From the NCBI RefSeq assembly GCF_910592395.1, contig NC_088313.1:18864437-18928436 (forward strand): a stretch of DNA of 64,000 nt. The letters are read 5' to 3'. The notes beneath the pieces were generated by a model, which was not told the DNA's origin, did not search any database, and saw only the letters and a program-made list of their open reading frames with translations. Below, one piece after another: positions 36,011 through 48,600 of the stretch. The DNA comes from Lineus longissimus. Its lineage: Eukaryota; Nemertea; Pilidiophora; Heteronemertea; Lineidae. The position numbers and the translations under genes were made by a program. The first letter of the stretch is position 1. Every line of letters begins with the position of its first letter.

Positions 36011-37434
36011 ATATTTTTGTTATTTTCTTCAAATACCTGCATTACATACTCCTGTAGTTGGCCAGATATTTAGTCTCCTGGAAAAAGTCCCGGGCCTCGT
36101 GTCATCACTATTTGTCAACAGGAATCCTCGGAAAATGACTGGTAAGAGGTCTAGTCGGTGTGACAGTGTCGGGAGTGTGTAGACATAATGGCCACCACCA
36201 TTCGAAGTTGGCCCTAATAATGTTGTCCCTCAATTCAGGAAAGCGGAACCTCAATAGCTCAACAGTGGGGCAGTGGACTGGTGGTTCAAATCCAAGTTGA
36301 GGCAGCTTTTCTTAATACTGTACTTCCATTTTTCTTAAAGAATGTGCACTTGGTCATTTCAAAATGCGCACTGGCCGACTTGATACTGTACTTGTCTTAG
36401 TCAAATAATTGTTGCAAAGTTATCCAAACTACCTGAACTTCCATGTACATATATTTATTATATCAGCGCAACAGAATAGGCCTGTAGTGCCAATCCGTGG
36501 AGAAGGCCACAATTCATAATTTGCTAAGTAAATAATTCTACTCTTAATCAGTGGTACAGGTGGTTGATTAAGAATTACCAGGCAAACAAGAAAGTCTTGG
36601 ATTATCGCCTGGTGTAGTTTTCATAAAACCATTATTTTGCCTGCTTAAAAAAATTGAAGTTTTTGTCACAACCATTGTATTTTCTTGTGCCACAAGTTAA
36701 TAAAAAAAAAAAAATTGCTTAATTAAAGAGTGTACCTATATCAGTGTGCACAAAGGCCGAGTTCAAAATTATATTATTAAATCTCATCTTCAGTTTCAAA
36801 TTTTGAATGAACAGCTTAGGTCTTTAACATGTCATTTCCTATTCTCACCTGTTGACCTCTTATATTTTGATTTTTTAATTGTTGTGCATCCTAGCATGAC
36901 ATTAGTATCCTGAATCAAAAGCATAAAATCTGCTTTCTATTCCTGGTCCTTGTCCTCATCAAAAGAGTCAACCCCACTGGCCAAGAAGTTGAATAATGCC
37001 CCAAATATATTAATAAGTTTTCATTCTAACTTGGCCTAGAATTGGCATCCAGATTGTTAGTTTATGTCTGGTGTATTGTGTATTGGTAAACACCTTTGAA
37101 AGATATTGCTATTATCATTATCATTATAAAAATACTAAAGAAATCTGTCTAATAATGCTTTGCATTTGAATAGTGCACAAATAGTAGTTGCTGGCCTAGC
37201 TGGCATGGTCTTTGCCATTCGTGTAGCCACAGATACCAGAAAAATCATAAAGAAAGTTTATAAAGGCATAATGCTGACTGTGTTCGGTATAATGGCAATG
37301 CTCCAAGTATATACAAATGTAGTTCATGCCTAGTGGGATCATAACATAAACTTGTGTTCCCTCGTAAAACTCCTGTAGCGTTTAGCAAGAAAAAGCTGTA
37401 CACCAGATGTGATTTTGAGCTCCTTCAGTTAAAG
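36011..37434. promoter_or_regulatory. Upstream region of the TMEM86-like gene
   Basis: AT-rich with a poly(A) tract near 36702-36714. No additional gene is visible. The promoter and 5' UTR of the TMEM86-like gene should lie at its right-hand end. Confidence 0.35.
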
Positions 37435-39511
37435 ATGACTGCGCTTCGTCGAAGAGGGATATATGCCAAAGAAGAGACAGAAACGAGGTAAGTTAACATA
37501 TTGAAAAGTCGATTTTAAGCTAAAACATTAGTGCTTTATAAGTCTTGAAATAGCAAAATTTATGCTGATAAACACCTGAGCAAATTTTATTCAAAGCAGA
37601 ACAGTGGCGGTGAATTGTATAAAGAACATCTGCCAATATCAACACACTAGCCAGTTGTGACAGATGTCTGAAAAATAGAGAGAATCATAAATTTTATTCA
37701 ACTTTGTCCCACGTTGCAAGCTGTAGGCCTGATGGCCCTTGGGTATGATAGATAAACTAACAGTAAACGCTTGGAATACAGGATTGGATAAACTTTATTG
37801 GCATACAAGTCTATTTGACCTCATGGAATACGCATTGCTGAGAGAACAACTAGGGAATCATGGATAAAACGTAAAACATAATTCCCTTTCTCCGATTTCG
37901 TCTGTGTTTCTTTTGGTCTTTTTGGGGGGGGGGGGGGATTCCTACTTGGGCGGAGACTGTCCTCATCTTTACTTCATGGAGCAGGAGACACAAAATCAGT
38001 CTTCAGTGTTGTCTCCATCAAGGATTCCAACCTGGAGGAGACTGTCCTCACCGTTACTGTGAGAGCAGACACAAAGCTAGTCTTCAGTGTCTTCTCGATC
38101 CAGGATTTCAACCTTGAGCCTGTACCTTTTGATCACCTCAATATCAGATTGAAGACTGATGTTTAGCTGCTAGTTTGGCAGATTGACACCCCAATCGTTC
38201 TAACTAATTCGACCAGTGTCGTCTGAAGACCAGTTTTGCTCTGCTCTTCCAAGTAAAAGTGAGGACAGTCTTCGCCTGGTTGGAATCTGTCATTGAGACA
38301 ACACTGAACGCTAGCTTAACTTTGTGTCCACTCTACCAAACAAAGATGAGGTCAGTCACCTCCAGACTGGAATCCTTCATGGAGACGACACTGAAGACAA
38401 GTTTTATGTCTGCGCTTCCAAGCAAAGATGAGTACAATCACCTCCAGGCTAGAATCCTTCATTGAGAAGACGTTGTGTCTGCTCTTCAAGGATGAAGACG
38501 TACAGCCACTTGTAGGTTGGAATCCTTCTTTGAGACGGCACTGACGCTTCGCTTTGTGCCTGCTCCTCAAAGCAATGATGAGGACAGTCACCTCCAGATT
38601 GGTGTCTTCACGGGATGTATGACACTGAAAACAAGGTTTGCCTCCCGGCAAAGATGAGGACGACAGTCACCTCCTGGTTGGAATCCTCCATGGAGACAAC
38701 ACTGAAGACTAATTTTGTGTCTGTTCCTCGAAGCAACGATAAGTGAGTTAGAACTCAAACAGTACTCAACATGCTCAACTGTTTCTTTTACTGAAGCAAT
38801 GTTTCTCATTTCAGGACCACCTTCAAGATCTCCACGTCCAGTGTAAAAGCTGTCGACCTTTTGAGGATCCTCCCATTCCTAAGTGCCATCGTAGTATATT
38901 TCTATTACTGTAAGCCACATATCTCAAAGCCAACACCGTGCCTGGCAACAACTGTCGCAAAGTGCCTCCCGATTATCTTCCTCACCGTCTTCGTGGACAC
39001 AACCTCGGGCAGGACACTTGACTACAAATTCAAGAAATATGTGTTCTTCGGCTTAATAGGTTGTTGTGTTGGAGATGCATGCCTTGTGTATCCAGAGGGT
39101 TTCATTCCTGGGATGCTGGCGTTTGCGATCGGACATGGCTTCTACATCAAAGCATTCGCATATCAGGACATACTGAAACTTGATATGGACATTGGGACAA
39201 TCTTCCCGATCATAATGGCCATTGTGACGTATGGAATCTTGTTCCCTGGCATGAGTAACCTGATGCGTGTCCTTGCTGGGGTCTACCTGACCTTGCTCTG
39301 TTACATGGTCATACAGGCCACCAACAGGATGAAACTTCTCAGGTCTGTGTCCTCTTTTACAGCCTTTCTTGGTGCCTGGCTGTTTGGCCTATCTGACCTC
39401 GCTCTGGGAGTGGCCATGTGGGTTACACATTTCCAAGGTGACTCACTCGTTGTCATGACTCTTTATTACATCGGGCAGTTTCTTATTGCAATTTCAGTCT
39501 TGGGATTTTAG
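37435..39511 (+). CDS. TMEM86: TMEM86-type lysoplasmalogenase (YhhN family)
   Basis: TMEM86 proteins are multipass membrane enzymes that hydrolyse the vinyl-ether bond of lysoplasmalogens. Exon 1 is 37435-37487 (ATG, 17 codons plus two bases, then GTAAGT). Exon 2 is 38815-39511 after TCTCATTTCAG and carries the rest, about 249 residues in all, similar in size to human TMEM86A/B. Exon 2 shows around eight hydrophobic segments and the family's conserved pieces: ILPFLSAIVVYFYY, AKCLPIIFLTVF, GCCVGDACLVYPEGFIPGM, FAIGHGFYIKAF, ISDLALG-like FGLSDLALGVAMW, and TLYYIGQFLIAIS at the C-terminus. The two Asp residues in GDACL and LSDL are likely active-site positions by family analogy. I cannot tell whether it is closer to TMEM86A or TMEM86B. 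AATAAA follows at 39710. Confidence 0.9.
37938..38744. repeat. Partly inverted minisatellite in the TMEM86 intron
   Basis: About six imperfect 64-88 bp units from about 38222 to 38744, with GAGGACAGTCACCTCCAG, TTGGAATCCTTCATGGAGAC, GACACTGAAGACAAG and TGTCTGCTCTTCC. Two more units at 37938-38113 are in the opposite orientation. A spacer of about 108 bp separates the two groups. A run of about 14 G at 37924-37938 abuts the left edge. Confidence 0.8.
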
Positions 39512-39709
39512 AATCTGGAAATTTGACAATTTGCCTGATCACCCATGCTAAACTCATGGCATGTAGGCAGTGATATGTTAATTGGGCTTCACAGCTCAAA
39601 ACCTTTTAGTGTATATAGTACAGTGTACTGTTTGCCAGTATAAATTTGTAAATAGTTCTTTGTTAATTTTTCACTAGTTTAGTCTTTTGTTTCATAATTG
39701 TAGTACCTG

Positions 39710-39715
39710 AATAAA
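39710..39715 (+). terminator. Poly(A) signal of the TMEM86-like gene
   Basis: AATAAA about 200 bases after the TAG stop codon. Confidence 0.65.
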
Positions 39716-40387
39716 GCACATTAAGGTAAAACCTAGTGTGTTGTTTTTTGTTGTGGAGTGAGCTAACCCGCTACAAGTTAAAAGGGGTCTGTTGAAGTCA
39801 ACAGATATCTGATTGAAATCTTCGCTCTTCCTTATTCAACGTCGACAGGGCTGTAAGAGTGGAGAAGTGGAAAGATCAAGGTTTGAAAACATCCATGACA
39901 TCAGTGACTGTCACCAACTTGGCATTGGGGAACCAATCATTCGTGACAAAACCTTTCACATCCCACGGAGTTGTACTCTGAGGATATCAGCATTGGAAAG
40001 ATGGCCTCTCTAACCTGACAACTGTATTCTGCAACACAATGGCAGCATCCCTTCCAGGCTTTCCAGGCCTCATCATTACTGGTTATAACAAAAGAAGAAA
40101 CAATGACTCAGATGTTCAATAAAAACCTATAGAAATCATTTACTCCACAAAATGTTCCATCCACAGGCAAGAACACAGTTCACAACTCGGTTCACACTTG
40201 AAGTGTACAGTGACATCAAGTACATGATTGTGACATTTATCAACCACAAATATGCATATATTTAACTCTAAAAGTCCCACAGTACACGTAGATAGTTCAA
40301 ACATTTCACCTGTTTGATACCCCTCACCAACTAAAATTAAGTTATGCCAATAGAGAGCAATACTGGTACTAGAATTCAAACCAAATG

Positions 40388-40610
40388 TGTGACCCGCTCT
40401 ACCAAAACTAGGCGCTTGTCGCATCTGAACTTGACAGGTTGATACGGACTTGTTGTTCATTTCCCTATTTTAGACCTTTTGTGAAATGTGACCAAATCAG
40501 TTTGTAATAGATTTCACAAAAGGTCAACAATAGGGAAATGAACAACAAGTCTGTATCAACCTGTCAAGTTCAGATGCGACAAGCGCCTAGTTTTGGTAGA
40601 GCGAGTCACA
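40388..40610. repeat. Long near-perfect inverted repeat, ~99-bp arms
   Basis: The left arm 40388-40486 and right arm 40511-40610 are complementary with only a few mismatches (for example CCCTATTTTAGACC against the reversed CCCTATTGTTGACC). The loop is 24 bases. Transcription through it would give a long double-stranded RNA stem. Confidence 0.88.
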
Positions 40611-41424
40611 TGTTTTAACCACACAGTACTGGGGCTCACAACTGCAGGTTCATTATTTTATTGCAACTGGTACTTGTCTTATTGAAGTTAAACTTGAGCT
40701 ATCTATCATGCCAGTTCTCTACAATTGAAGTATAGAAAAACGATAGTATTGTCATAGTGCCCATTAAAAGTGAAGTTACTTAGCTGCGTTTGATCTGAAG
40801 ACACTCGAGGTTGGAAGTATGAGAGTGATTCCTCTAAATCTGACAAAGTGTATCAAAATAAGACGAGAGTTGTACAATTATACCCCATATTAGAGAGTGT
40901 GCATTCAGTAAATTTCTCATCAAACAAACACTGAAAACGGGTAAAAAGCAGGGAGCTTCAAGAGAGCCGCCAAGATTATAGATTTTTTCATAAATGCCAG
41001 GGTTTAGAATACCACAAAAGGGTCTCATATATTGCTAAGAATGTGTCTTCGCTCGTATTCAAAACCATTTGCTAACAGTTTCAAAAGTAAATGATGGAAA
41101 CAGACCAGACCAACTTCATAAGCTCAAAGTGCTATTCAATGCTCATCTTCTTCCTTGAGCTGATTGCATCCATGTACAATGTAGGTCACCTGGTCTGTTA
41201 AAATTTTATAAAACTATTGCCAAACCTTCAAAACCCCACTAACTTTAACATCAACATGCCTGATATTTCAAAATAGAGATGTAAACAGTCAACATCAATG
41301 TGCCAAACATGCAAAGTGTCATTTTATATGTAACCTGTTATGAAAAACATCAGTTTGATTAAGAATAAGTCCCCAGCTCTCATCACTAGCAACAGCAAGC
41401 AGCAATAGCAGAATGCCATACAAA

Positions 41425-41650
41425 CTGCACCAGTGAGTTGCTCTTATTCTAGAAGCAGGCAAGAAACACTGCCTTAGCCAGTTGCTTTCATATCAATAAA
41501 CACTGCACCAGTGAGTTGCTCTTATTCTAGAAGCAGGCAATAAACACTGCACCAGCCAGTTGCTTTCATTCTAGAAGCAGGCTTTGATAAACACTGCACC
41601 AGCCAGTTGCAAACACTGCACCAGCCAGTTGCTTTTATTCTAAAAGCAGA
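41425..41650. repeat. Minisatellite, about 45-bp unit
   Basis: Units carry CACTGCACCAGCCAGTTGCT followed by TTCATTCTAGAAGCAGGC and AATAAA, with variants (CAGTGAGTTGC) and one shortened unit. Confidence 0.75.
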
Positions 41651-42697
41651 CATTACAGCCTATTTGAAAGCAATGCGAAAGTGCATGATACTCTGCAGAT
41701 CTGGCTTTTGCAATGCGTCAATTAATCAGCAACTGAATAACACTTATATTCAAAGGGTAGAAGTACAATGTATTGCCGTCATGTATTACACAGGTTAACT
41801 GGAGTATGATTATCTAATTCTAACAACTACAAACTTATACAGATTGCTCAAAGGTACACATACATAAATAACATTTGTTCAGTAAAATATAAGTGTCTAA
41901 ACCATCAAACTGCAAATATACATCGAATACGTCACTGTCAGTGGTAATCTCAGACCGACCAACTAGTACTTAATAATGATCTTAGATAAGCCACATTGAT
42001 TGCCACACCCACAAGTAGAGACAGCAAATGCAACTTTCAATGCCCATCTTACACCCCCCCCCCCTTTCCTAAGGGTTAGGTAAAGCATTGGCATCCTTTC
42101 ATCAAGGAGGAAGGTGGGTACAAGATAAGCATTGACAGTTGCATACATAAACCCACAACGGGTTCTAGTCCAACTAACATAACACTACATGTAGATGTGT
42201 ACGGATAATGTGTTAAGTCAAACGTTTAGGATTTGTCCTATGGTTCAAGTTTATTACACAGGCTTTATTACTATTTCAAGACAACCTTGACTAGGAAGCC
42301 AACACCACACCCCCTTGCATCCGATTCAAAGCCCCACTTCTACATCTAAATGGGGCAAATTACAACGAGTTTAGCACCACTTTATACAACATCACTACTA
42401 TAGTGGAATCATGTTGTTTCTCATGTAGAACTGTAGGAACCAGGAGTTATTTAAACAGTATCTAAAAGGCACCCAAGAGTTTTAGGCTCATGCAGAAGTA
42501 AGCCTTCACTGCAATGGTCATCATCAGGCTAAGCTTGAGCAACTTTCAAAATAGCCAAGTCTTTCCCAACCCTCTCCCAAGGTCCTAGTATTTACCTCAT
42601 GTTCCACAAGGTACTGCACAACACTGTCCATAATCCCAGGCAGCAACGAGTTTGTTGCTGAGTAATTGAATCACATTGTCAGTCATGGAGTGTTTTC

Positions 42698-45600
42698 CTA
42701 AAACTGATTATGCGGGAGTTCATAACTGAGACTAATCTGCTTTGTAATCGGACTATGACTGTGACTTCGACCGCTCGCTGAATCCGCAGAACTTGTTGAC
42801 CTTGTATCTTCATCGGCAGAATCTAAGGACGTTCCTATCTCATCGTATAATGACGGCTTCCGTGTTATGAATCCTACCTTTCTCGTGGTAGGGTTCTTGA
42901 TCTCCATCAAGCGATCACAAGCGTGCAGCCATAAAGCTGAAACAGAAGAACAAGAATCCGATAATGTCAAAGAGAATATCATTTGAAATAACTCCTTCAT
43001 CTTCAACCAGACGCTTGTCGGCAGAAACCATCCGAGCATCAAATACAATTACAAAACTTGGGCACCGTCAACAGCCAAACCTGCCAAACGTTTTTGATCA
43101 AAGTGATGTTAAGAACGTTGACATCACCAACAGCTTAGTTTTTTCGAGAAAAAATGCCGACTGCTCATGAAAGAATTTGATCATACACACCTTGATCCAA
43201 TAAATGCTGTTGGAACGCATCCCACCATCGTGTTCTGTCATCCTTACTCTCTGCTGCCAATGTACACGAATAGATACCACCCTGAGACATAACGTGGATG
43301 CCATGCGGCCGTGAACACGTCGACGTCGACGCTTCCGATATCTGGGAAAACTGAAAAGCAAATTATTGGTAACTTAGTGTCAGAAGACATTGGGCAACGC
43401 TTCTTCAATACTAAATATGATAATCTCTTGAACCGAGCTCCCGGACTGTCTCAGCATATGTACAGTGTGTTCTTCAAATCTCCGATGTAGTGAGGCAACT
43501 CATACTCGAAATTTAGAGTGAACTACAAAGATCAGAGAGACTACAAATGAGTTTTAAGCTTGAATGGTGGGATTCCAGGGGTGTTTTGACGACTTCTACT
43601 ACTTCCGACTCTGCAACTTCCCAGTAGAAAACTACAGAGGGAAAGCCTACCTTTGTGACTGGTATAGAATAGTCTGGCTCACATAGCCCCGCATTCTCTG
43701 GTTGAAGCCAACACGACAACTGAAGATTCTTAAGGGAGCACCAAAAGCGTTGCCATTTCTTGTTGTCATCATGAGCCTAAAAAAGATCAAACAGTCAATT
43801 GAAGTTGACATGCTATATGAAAAATCCTTAATGCTAATTCTTTTCAATAAGTTAGCAAAAAAATTCAGGAATACTGAGTCAAGTTCAACAAATCATTTGA
43901 AGGAAAGGACCAAAGGACAGAAACAATTATCATCTAACTCTTACCTCTACACTAAGATATCCTGAAATAGTCTCGTTAATAAGGCAGTAGGGTTGAACTG
44001 CTAGGTTACAACAGAAGTTTCCAAACATCGGAAGTTCCTGAGATGAGGTTCCATCTGGTTTTGTGTTCTCTGAAACAATGGAAGATTCATCACCTTAGGA
44101 AAATATGATTTCAAACACGTCGGATAATGACATGACATTGTAGCTTTCATACAACTTGCCAGCATCCTTTAGATTACAAAACTCTCATAGTGTCATACCC
44201 TCGGATCAAGTCATCTAGGTAGCTTCTTGTGCACATAATACATGGCATATGCACTCGCTGTGGTGCTTAAACAGCAAATGATAAGGCGGCTTGTTAACCT
44301 CAACCTTTCCCATCCCAGGTCGGGGTTTAACGGAAATAACTTTCCATTTGAACAGGGAAAATAAGTAGAACATGTAGTGGAGTACGATGGGGAAAAAGTC
44401 TGGAAAAGGTTGAACGTTTTCTTGATTTCACTCACCTGTACTAGTTGGGGGAGTATCTATGACCAAGTCATAAATACCAATAGCACCTTTAACATCTGAT
44501 AGTCTCAATGTTGCATGCGCCACCTGATCAAAGCGAGGACCACTGGAAATACAATATGAAAGCAAATGATGATGAAGTGATGATCTTGTGTAATGCGTAA
44601 TGAAATCCAGGCAGGCATTCTCTCTTCATCCTCCATATCAAACCCTGGCCCTATTGCATGGTAGCAAAATCATGTTTTTGGTGTACCCAGCAGCGGTAAC
44701 CACTGTGAGGCTCTTCTGAATATACCATTAAAAACACCAAAATCCTTCCATCTGGTGGGTATTTTTCGATCAAACTTACACTAGCATGCTGTTCATGAGC
44801 TCATCTTCTTTCTGGAAAGTACAATGTGAATCATTGAAAAAAACAAACAAAAATGTAACACATTATTTACCAGGCCTTTGATGACTGTGGCCCAGACCAC
44901 ATACATCACGGGCAAGTTGAGTGGTTGTGACAGCATCTCCTTCAGTCATGGCAAAACATGACTTAGAGAGCAGAGACTTTTTGTACCAATTACGATTTTA
45001 ACATCTAACATGAGAATGGCCCAAAGCATAGCCTGATGCTGTTAAATCTGACCACACGAATCAAACTAATGTGCTAAAACTTACTAAGCCAGACAACCGT
45101 CGCCCTACAGATCGGCCCATAGACGAGGAAATGTCATTAATCTTCTTCTTAATCTTCTTTGGTGTACTAGCTATGGAAACATCTTCGTGTAGTTGATGGG
45201 AATAGATTTCTATCTCAAATTTGAAGTCATTTGGAATGTTCTCACTGGAATAGGAGAAGGAATAGCAAAACAATATTATAAACTACATAAACCAAAGAAT
45301 TTTCTACAATGAGGGGTGCTGCTGATGCCCCTTTTTTAGATCAGCACCTGACAATGTCAATGGCTATCAATTCGTACTTCTCTGTGCAAAACTATTTCCA
45401 AGTTATCTTCTCCCTTTACTCTTGCCTGAATCATTCTACGAGGTGTGTTACACCGTCAGCACTTCTGCCACTATGTTTGGATACCGATTGGGTTTATTGG
45501 TTTTTAATAGAGACTCTGGCTTTGTCCAAATAAGTAATGCAAACTTGACAACTTACAAAATTATAACATCATCAAAAGTAATGTCTGTTTTACTCCTATC

Positions 45601-48600
45601 CACATCCTTGACTAGCGTCGTGTCGAATATTTCAGTCCCAATCTTGAGGAGACAGAATACAGCATACCGACGGTGATCTGAAATAAAACATTGATTGAAT
45701 AGCGTACACATAAAGAGTGCAATATCTCTGTGCCGCAATCATTCTGAGACCAGTCTTCAATGTTTTCTAAATGCATACGATACGGTATGATTCTGTTCAT
45801 AAACCTACCTCCTTTGTTCTTAAAATGATCCGTGTCTTTCCACATGAGAGGTATCCGAATGTCTGACACGGCAAATTTAGCTTTGCACGGCGTTTGGTCC
45901 CCTTCAACACTCTCCGACCTGAAGTGAAAAAGAAACTTTATTGACAAACTGAGTTTTCTAGCACCGAGGCATCATGAACATCTGGATCTGGTCGTACAAG
46001 TTGGTTCTATCAGTCAGGCATGACATATCATTGTTCTGCCATCCAATATGGCTGGCAAGCTGGCAGTGAAAACACTGTATAGGTGGATTTCAAATGACTT
46101 GAAAGACTTACTGCTGCTTCTTCAAAATTTCTTCAGACTTCCTCTTCTGTAACTCGGACATGTATGACAGGACACGTGTGTTTGACGTCAACAAGGACTT
46201 GGCAGCCTCCATGAGTTGGGCTGGGTGTTTGGATGCTGCCAGTAGCTTAGCAGTACCGTCACGCATCTTGATCTCGCGTTCGATCTTCTGCTGAAGCTCA
46301 GCATCCTGAAAAGATACAATGGTAAAGATCATGAGAGAAAATGTTGATGGGAGAACACTGTGACCATCAGAAGAAAAACCTTTTCTGTTTTTCCTCCAAC
46401 ATCTTTAAGTTACGACAATATACACATCCTTTTTTCCAGTGACAATGAGCAGGAGCCTGCAGAGTAAAGAAACTGGAAATTTTGAAATCAGTATAAAATG
46501 ATAAAGCATGGCTCCTTTGTTATTACCTTCAACTTAGACGCCATCTGCCGATAGTAGAACACATCGAGATCTCCCACGACCAGATCTCGCTTCGAGCTCG
46601 ACGACTCGGGCGCTGAACGTACATTCTGACCAATCAGAGCCCCAATAGGAAGACACTTTTCCATCGTTTGGTTCAGAATAAAGAAGCGACTAAAACAGTG
46701 CACATGTTCAGTCTTTCACAACCAAGTTATCCGCAAAATGAAACTTTTAGATCTAACCATAGCAGATCAATTTTGGATATGAGCTGTCACTTTTGACAGC
46801 GAAAGCCTGCACAAGCCGTCAATACAATTCTACATGATCGTGAATGAAGTCCGTGTGATTAGTGCAGGCAAAAGTGTTCAAGCATGTTTTAGCCATTTCT
46901 AGTCCACGTCCTGTGTTACGGAGTGGGGAGTTTGTTTCCAATGATCCTGAGTCACAGCATAGAAATTGTGGTATGGGAAAAAGTGGTCACATTGTCCCCA
47001 GACTTGCCTGAAGGCTCCACAGTCCAAGTGTACAAATGCATGGGTCCTGAATTGTAATAGTTGTCAATAGACATTACACTGAACACCTTTGGCAAATTGT
47101 CATGGTTGTGTACTTGAATAGCCATGAATGAATGATTGTTCAAACAACACGTGAATGGACTTTAATTCTCATCTCAAAATCAAAACTATCAACTGAGAGA
47201 TAACGAGCCTTTAAGGCAATGTATGACCATGAAAGTGATTCCTGATAGCACTGAATCATACAAAACCACAAAAATACACTTAACAATAGGCAAGAGGGCC
47301 TACTGATTCCTTTACATTGTAAAGCCATTAGATAAACCAAAGCCTGGTTGACCACCTACCAAGTCAACATGATCAACAGGTTGTCCACTTGAACATAAAA
47401 ATTCCCACTTAAAAATACATTTTAACTTGAAGCCAATCTATGATTCAGACCTATTGTATATGAGAGATCCATAAACTTGGCTTATTCCTTTTTGATATTT
47501 CGGCCCTACTACAGGAACAGGAGTTTCGTTCGAGAAGGATTGATGCCAGTCTAGTTTCATGTTTCAGTCAATGAGATTGTCTTCAATGAATGAAAATCAA
47601 GTTTCAAAATTATGATGAGCAGGAAAACTGTTGAAAATTAAGTCAAGTGGGGAATCAGTTCATGATTCCCACTGTAAGATAAACGTGTACTCAGCTCAAG
47701 TGCTGACAACAATCACTTGGTCGCAAAGTGCTGTTGTACTCATCATCATAAATGTAATCACACATGATAGTATTTAATCGATCCAGATGACATTTCATAG
47801 GCAACAAAGGACTATCATTCAGTTGTTGATAATTACAATTCGTCAGTAGGCCTATCTGCACTTCTAGGTCAACTTATGGCAAAAATTAACTTGGTTATGA
47901 CAGACTTTGCCTCCTATGCAGACCTATATGTACCCATTTTCAGCCACACTGATGGGTCAGACATTGTAAGTATCATACACATGCCATGCATTCGTATGTC
48001 TTATCACCAAAGGTCGGGCGCCATGATGAGATAGGATGACTGGCGATTATCTACAGGATTTCTGCTAATCATTCCACAACAAAAGGGCCATGTTTCATAT
48101 TCATGAATATAATTTTTCTGCACTCCCACTTGTCATGACGTTCGAAAGAAGCAACTGGACTCAACTGGACACGAGTTTGTCCCACTGGGGTCCTAGTGGA
48201 ATTCAGGCACTGAGACCTATTGGAAACAAGTTGGACATGCATAGAACGTTTTCCTGAATGCAACAGTGCCAATGCATCTTGCTCCCTCCTCTAATCCTGC
48301 ATGACTAATACCACGGGGTCTTGGTAAATGTCAAACTGATGCTTCTTCATGTCTCCATACAATATAACATATCCGATAATCCCAATGATCTTTGGCAATA
48401 TGATGATGCTCAGTAAGACATGTATTGCTGTGTCTAAAAACAAATGTTGTAAAAACAGATACCTGACAGAACAGACCTTGTTTGGGATCAGAACATGTTA
48501 AGACAGATTTTAGCAGCTGAGTAAAATCGTCACTTAAAATCCAGAGAAGCAAAAACAAGCATGTTGACCGACCATGGAACAATGATCCGAATAGAATAGA

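Larger units (their letters stand above)
39730..42697. other. Interval between the convergent TMEM86-like and rhotekin genes
   Basis: Holds the rhotekin 3' UTR at its right end. Minus-strand AATAAA signals occur at 42264-42269, 42250-42255 and 40656-40661, so the length of that UTR is unclear. Contains an inverted repeat (40388-40610) and a minisatellite (41425-41650), described separately. A run of about 12 C is at 42053-42064. Confidence 0.45.
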
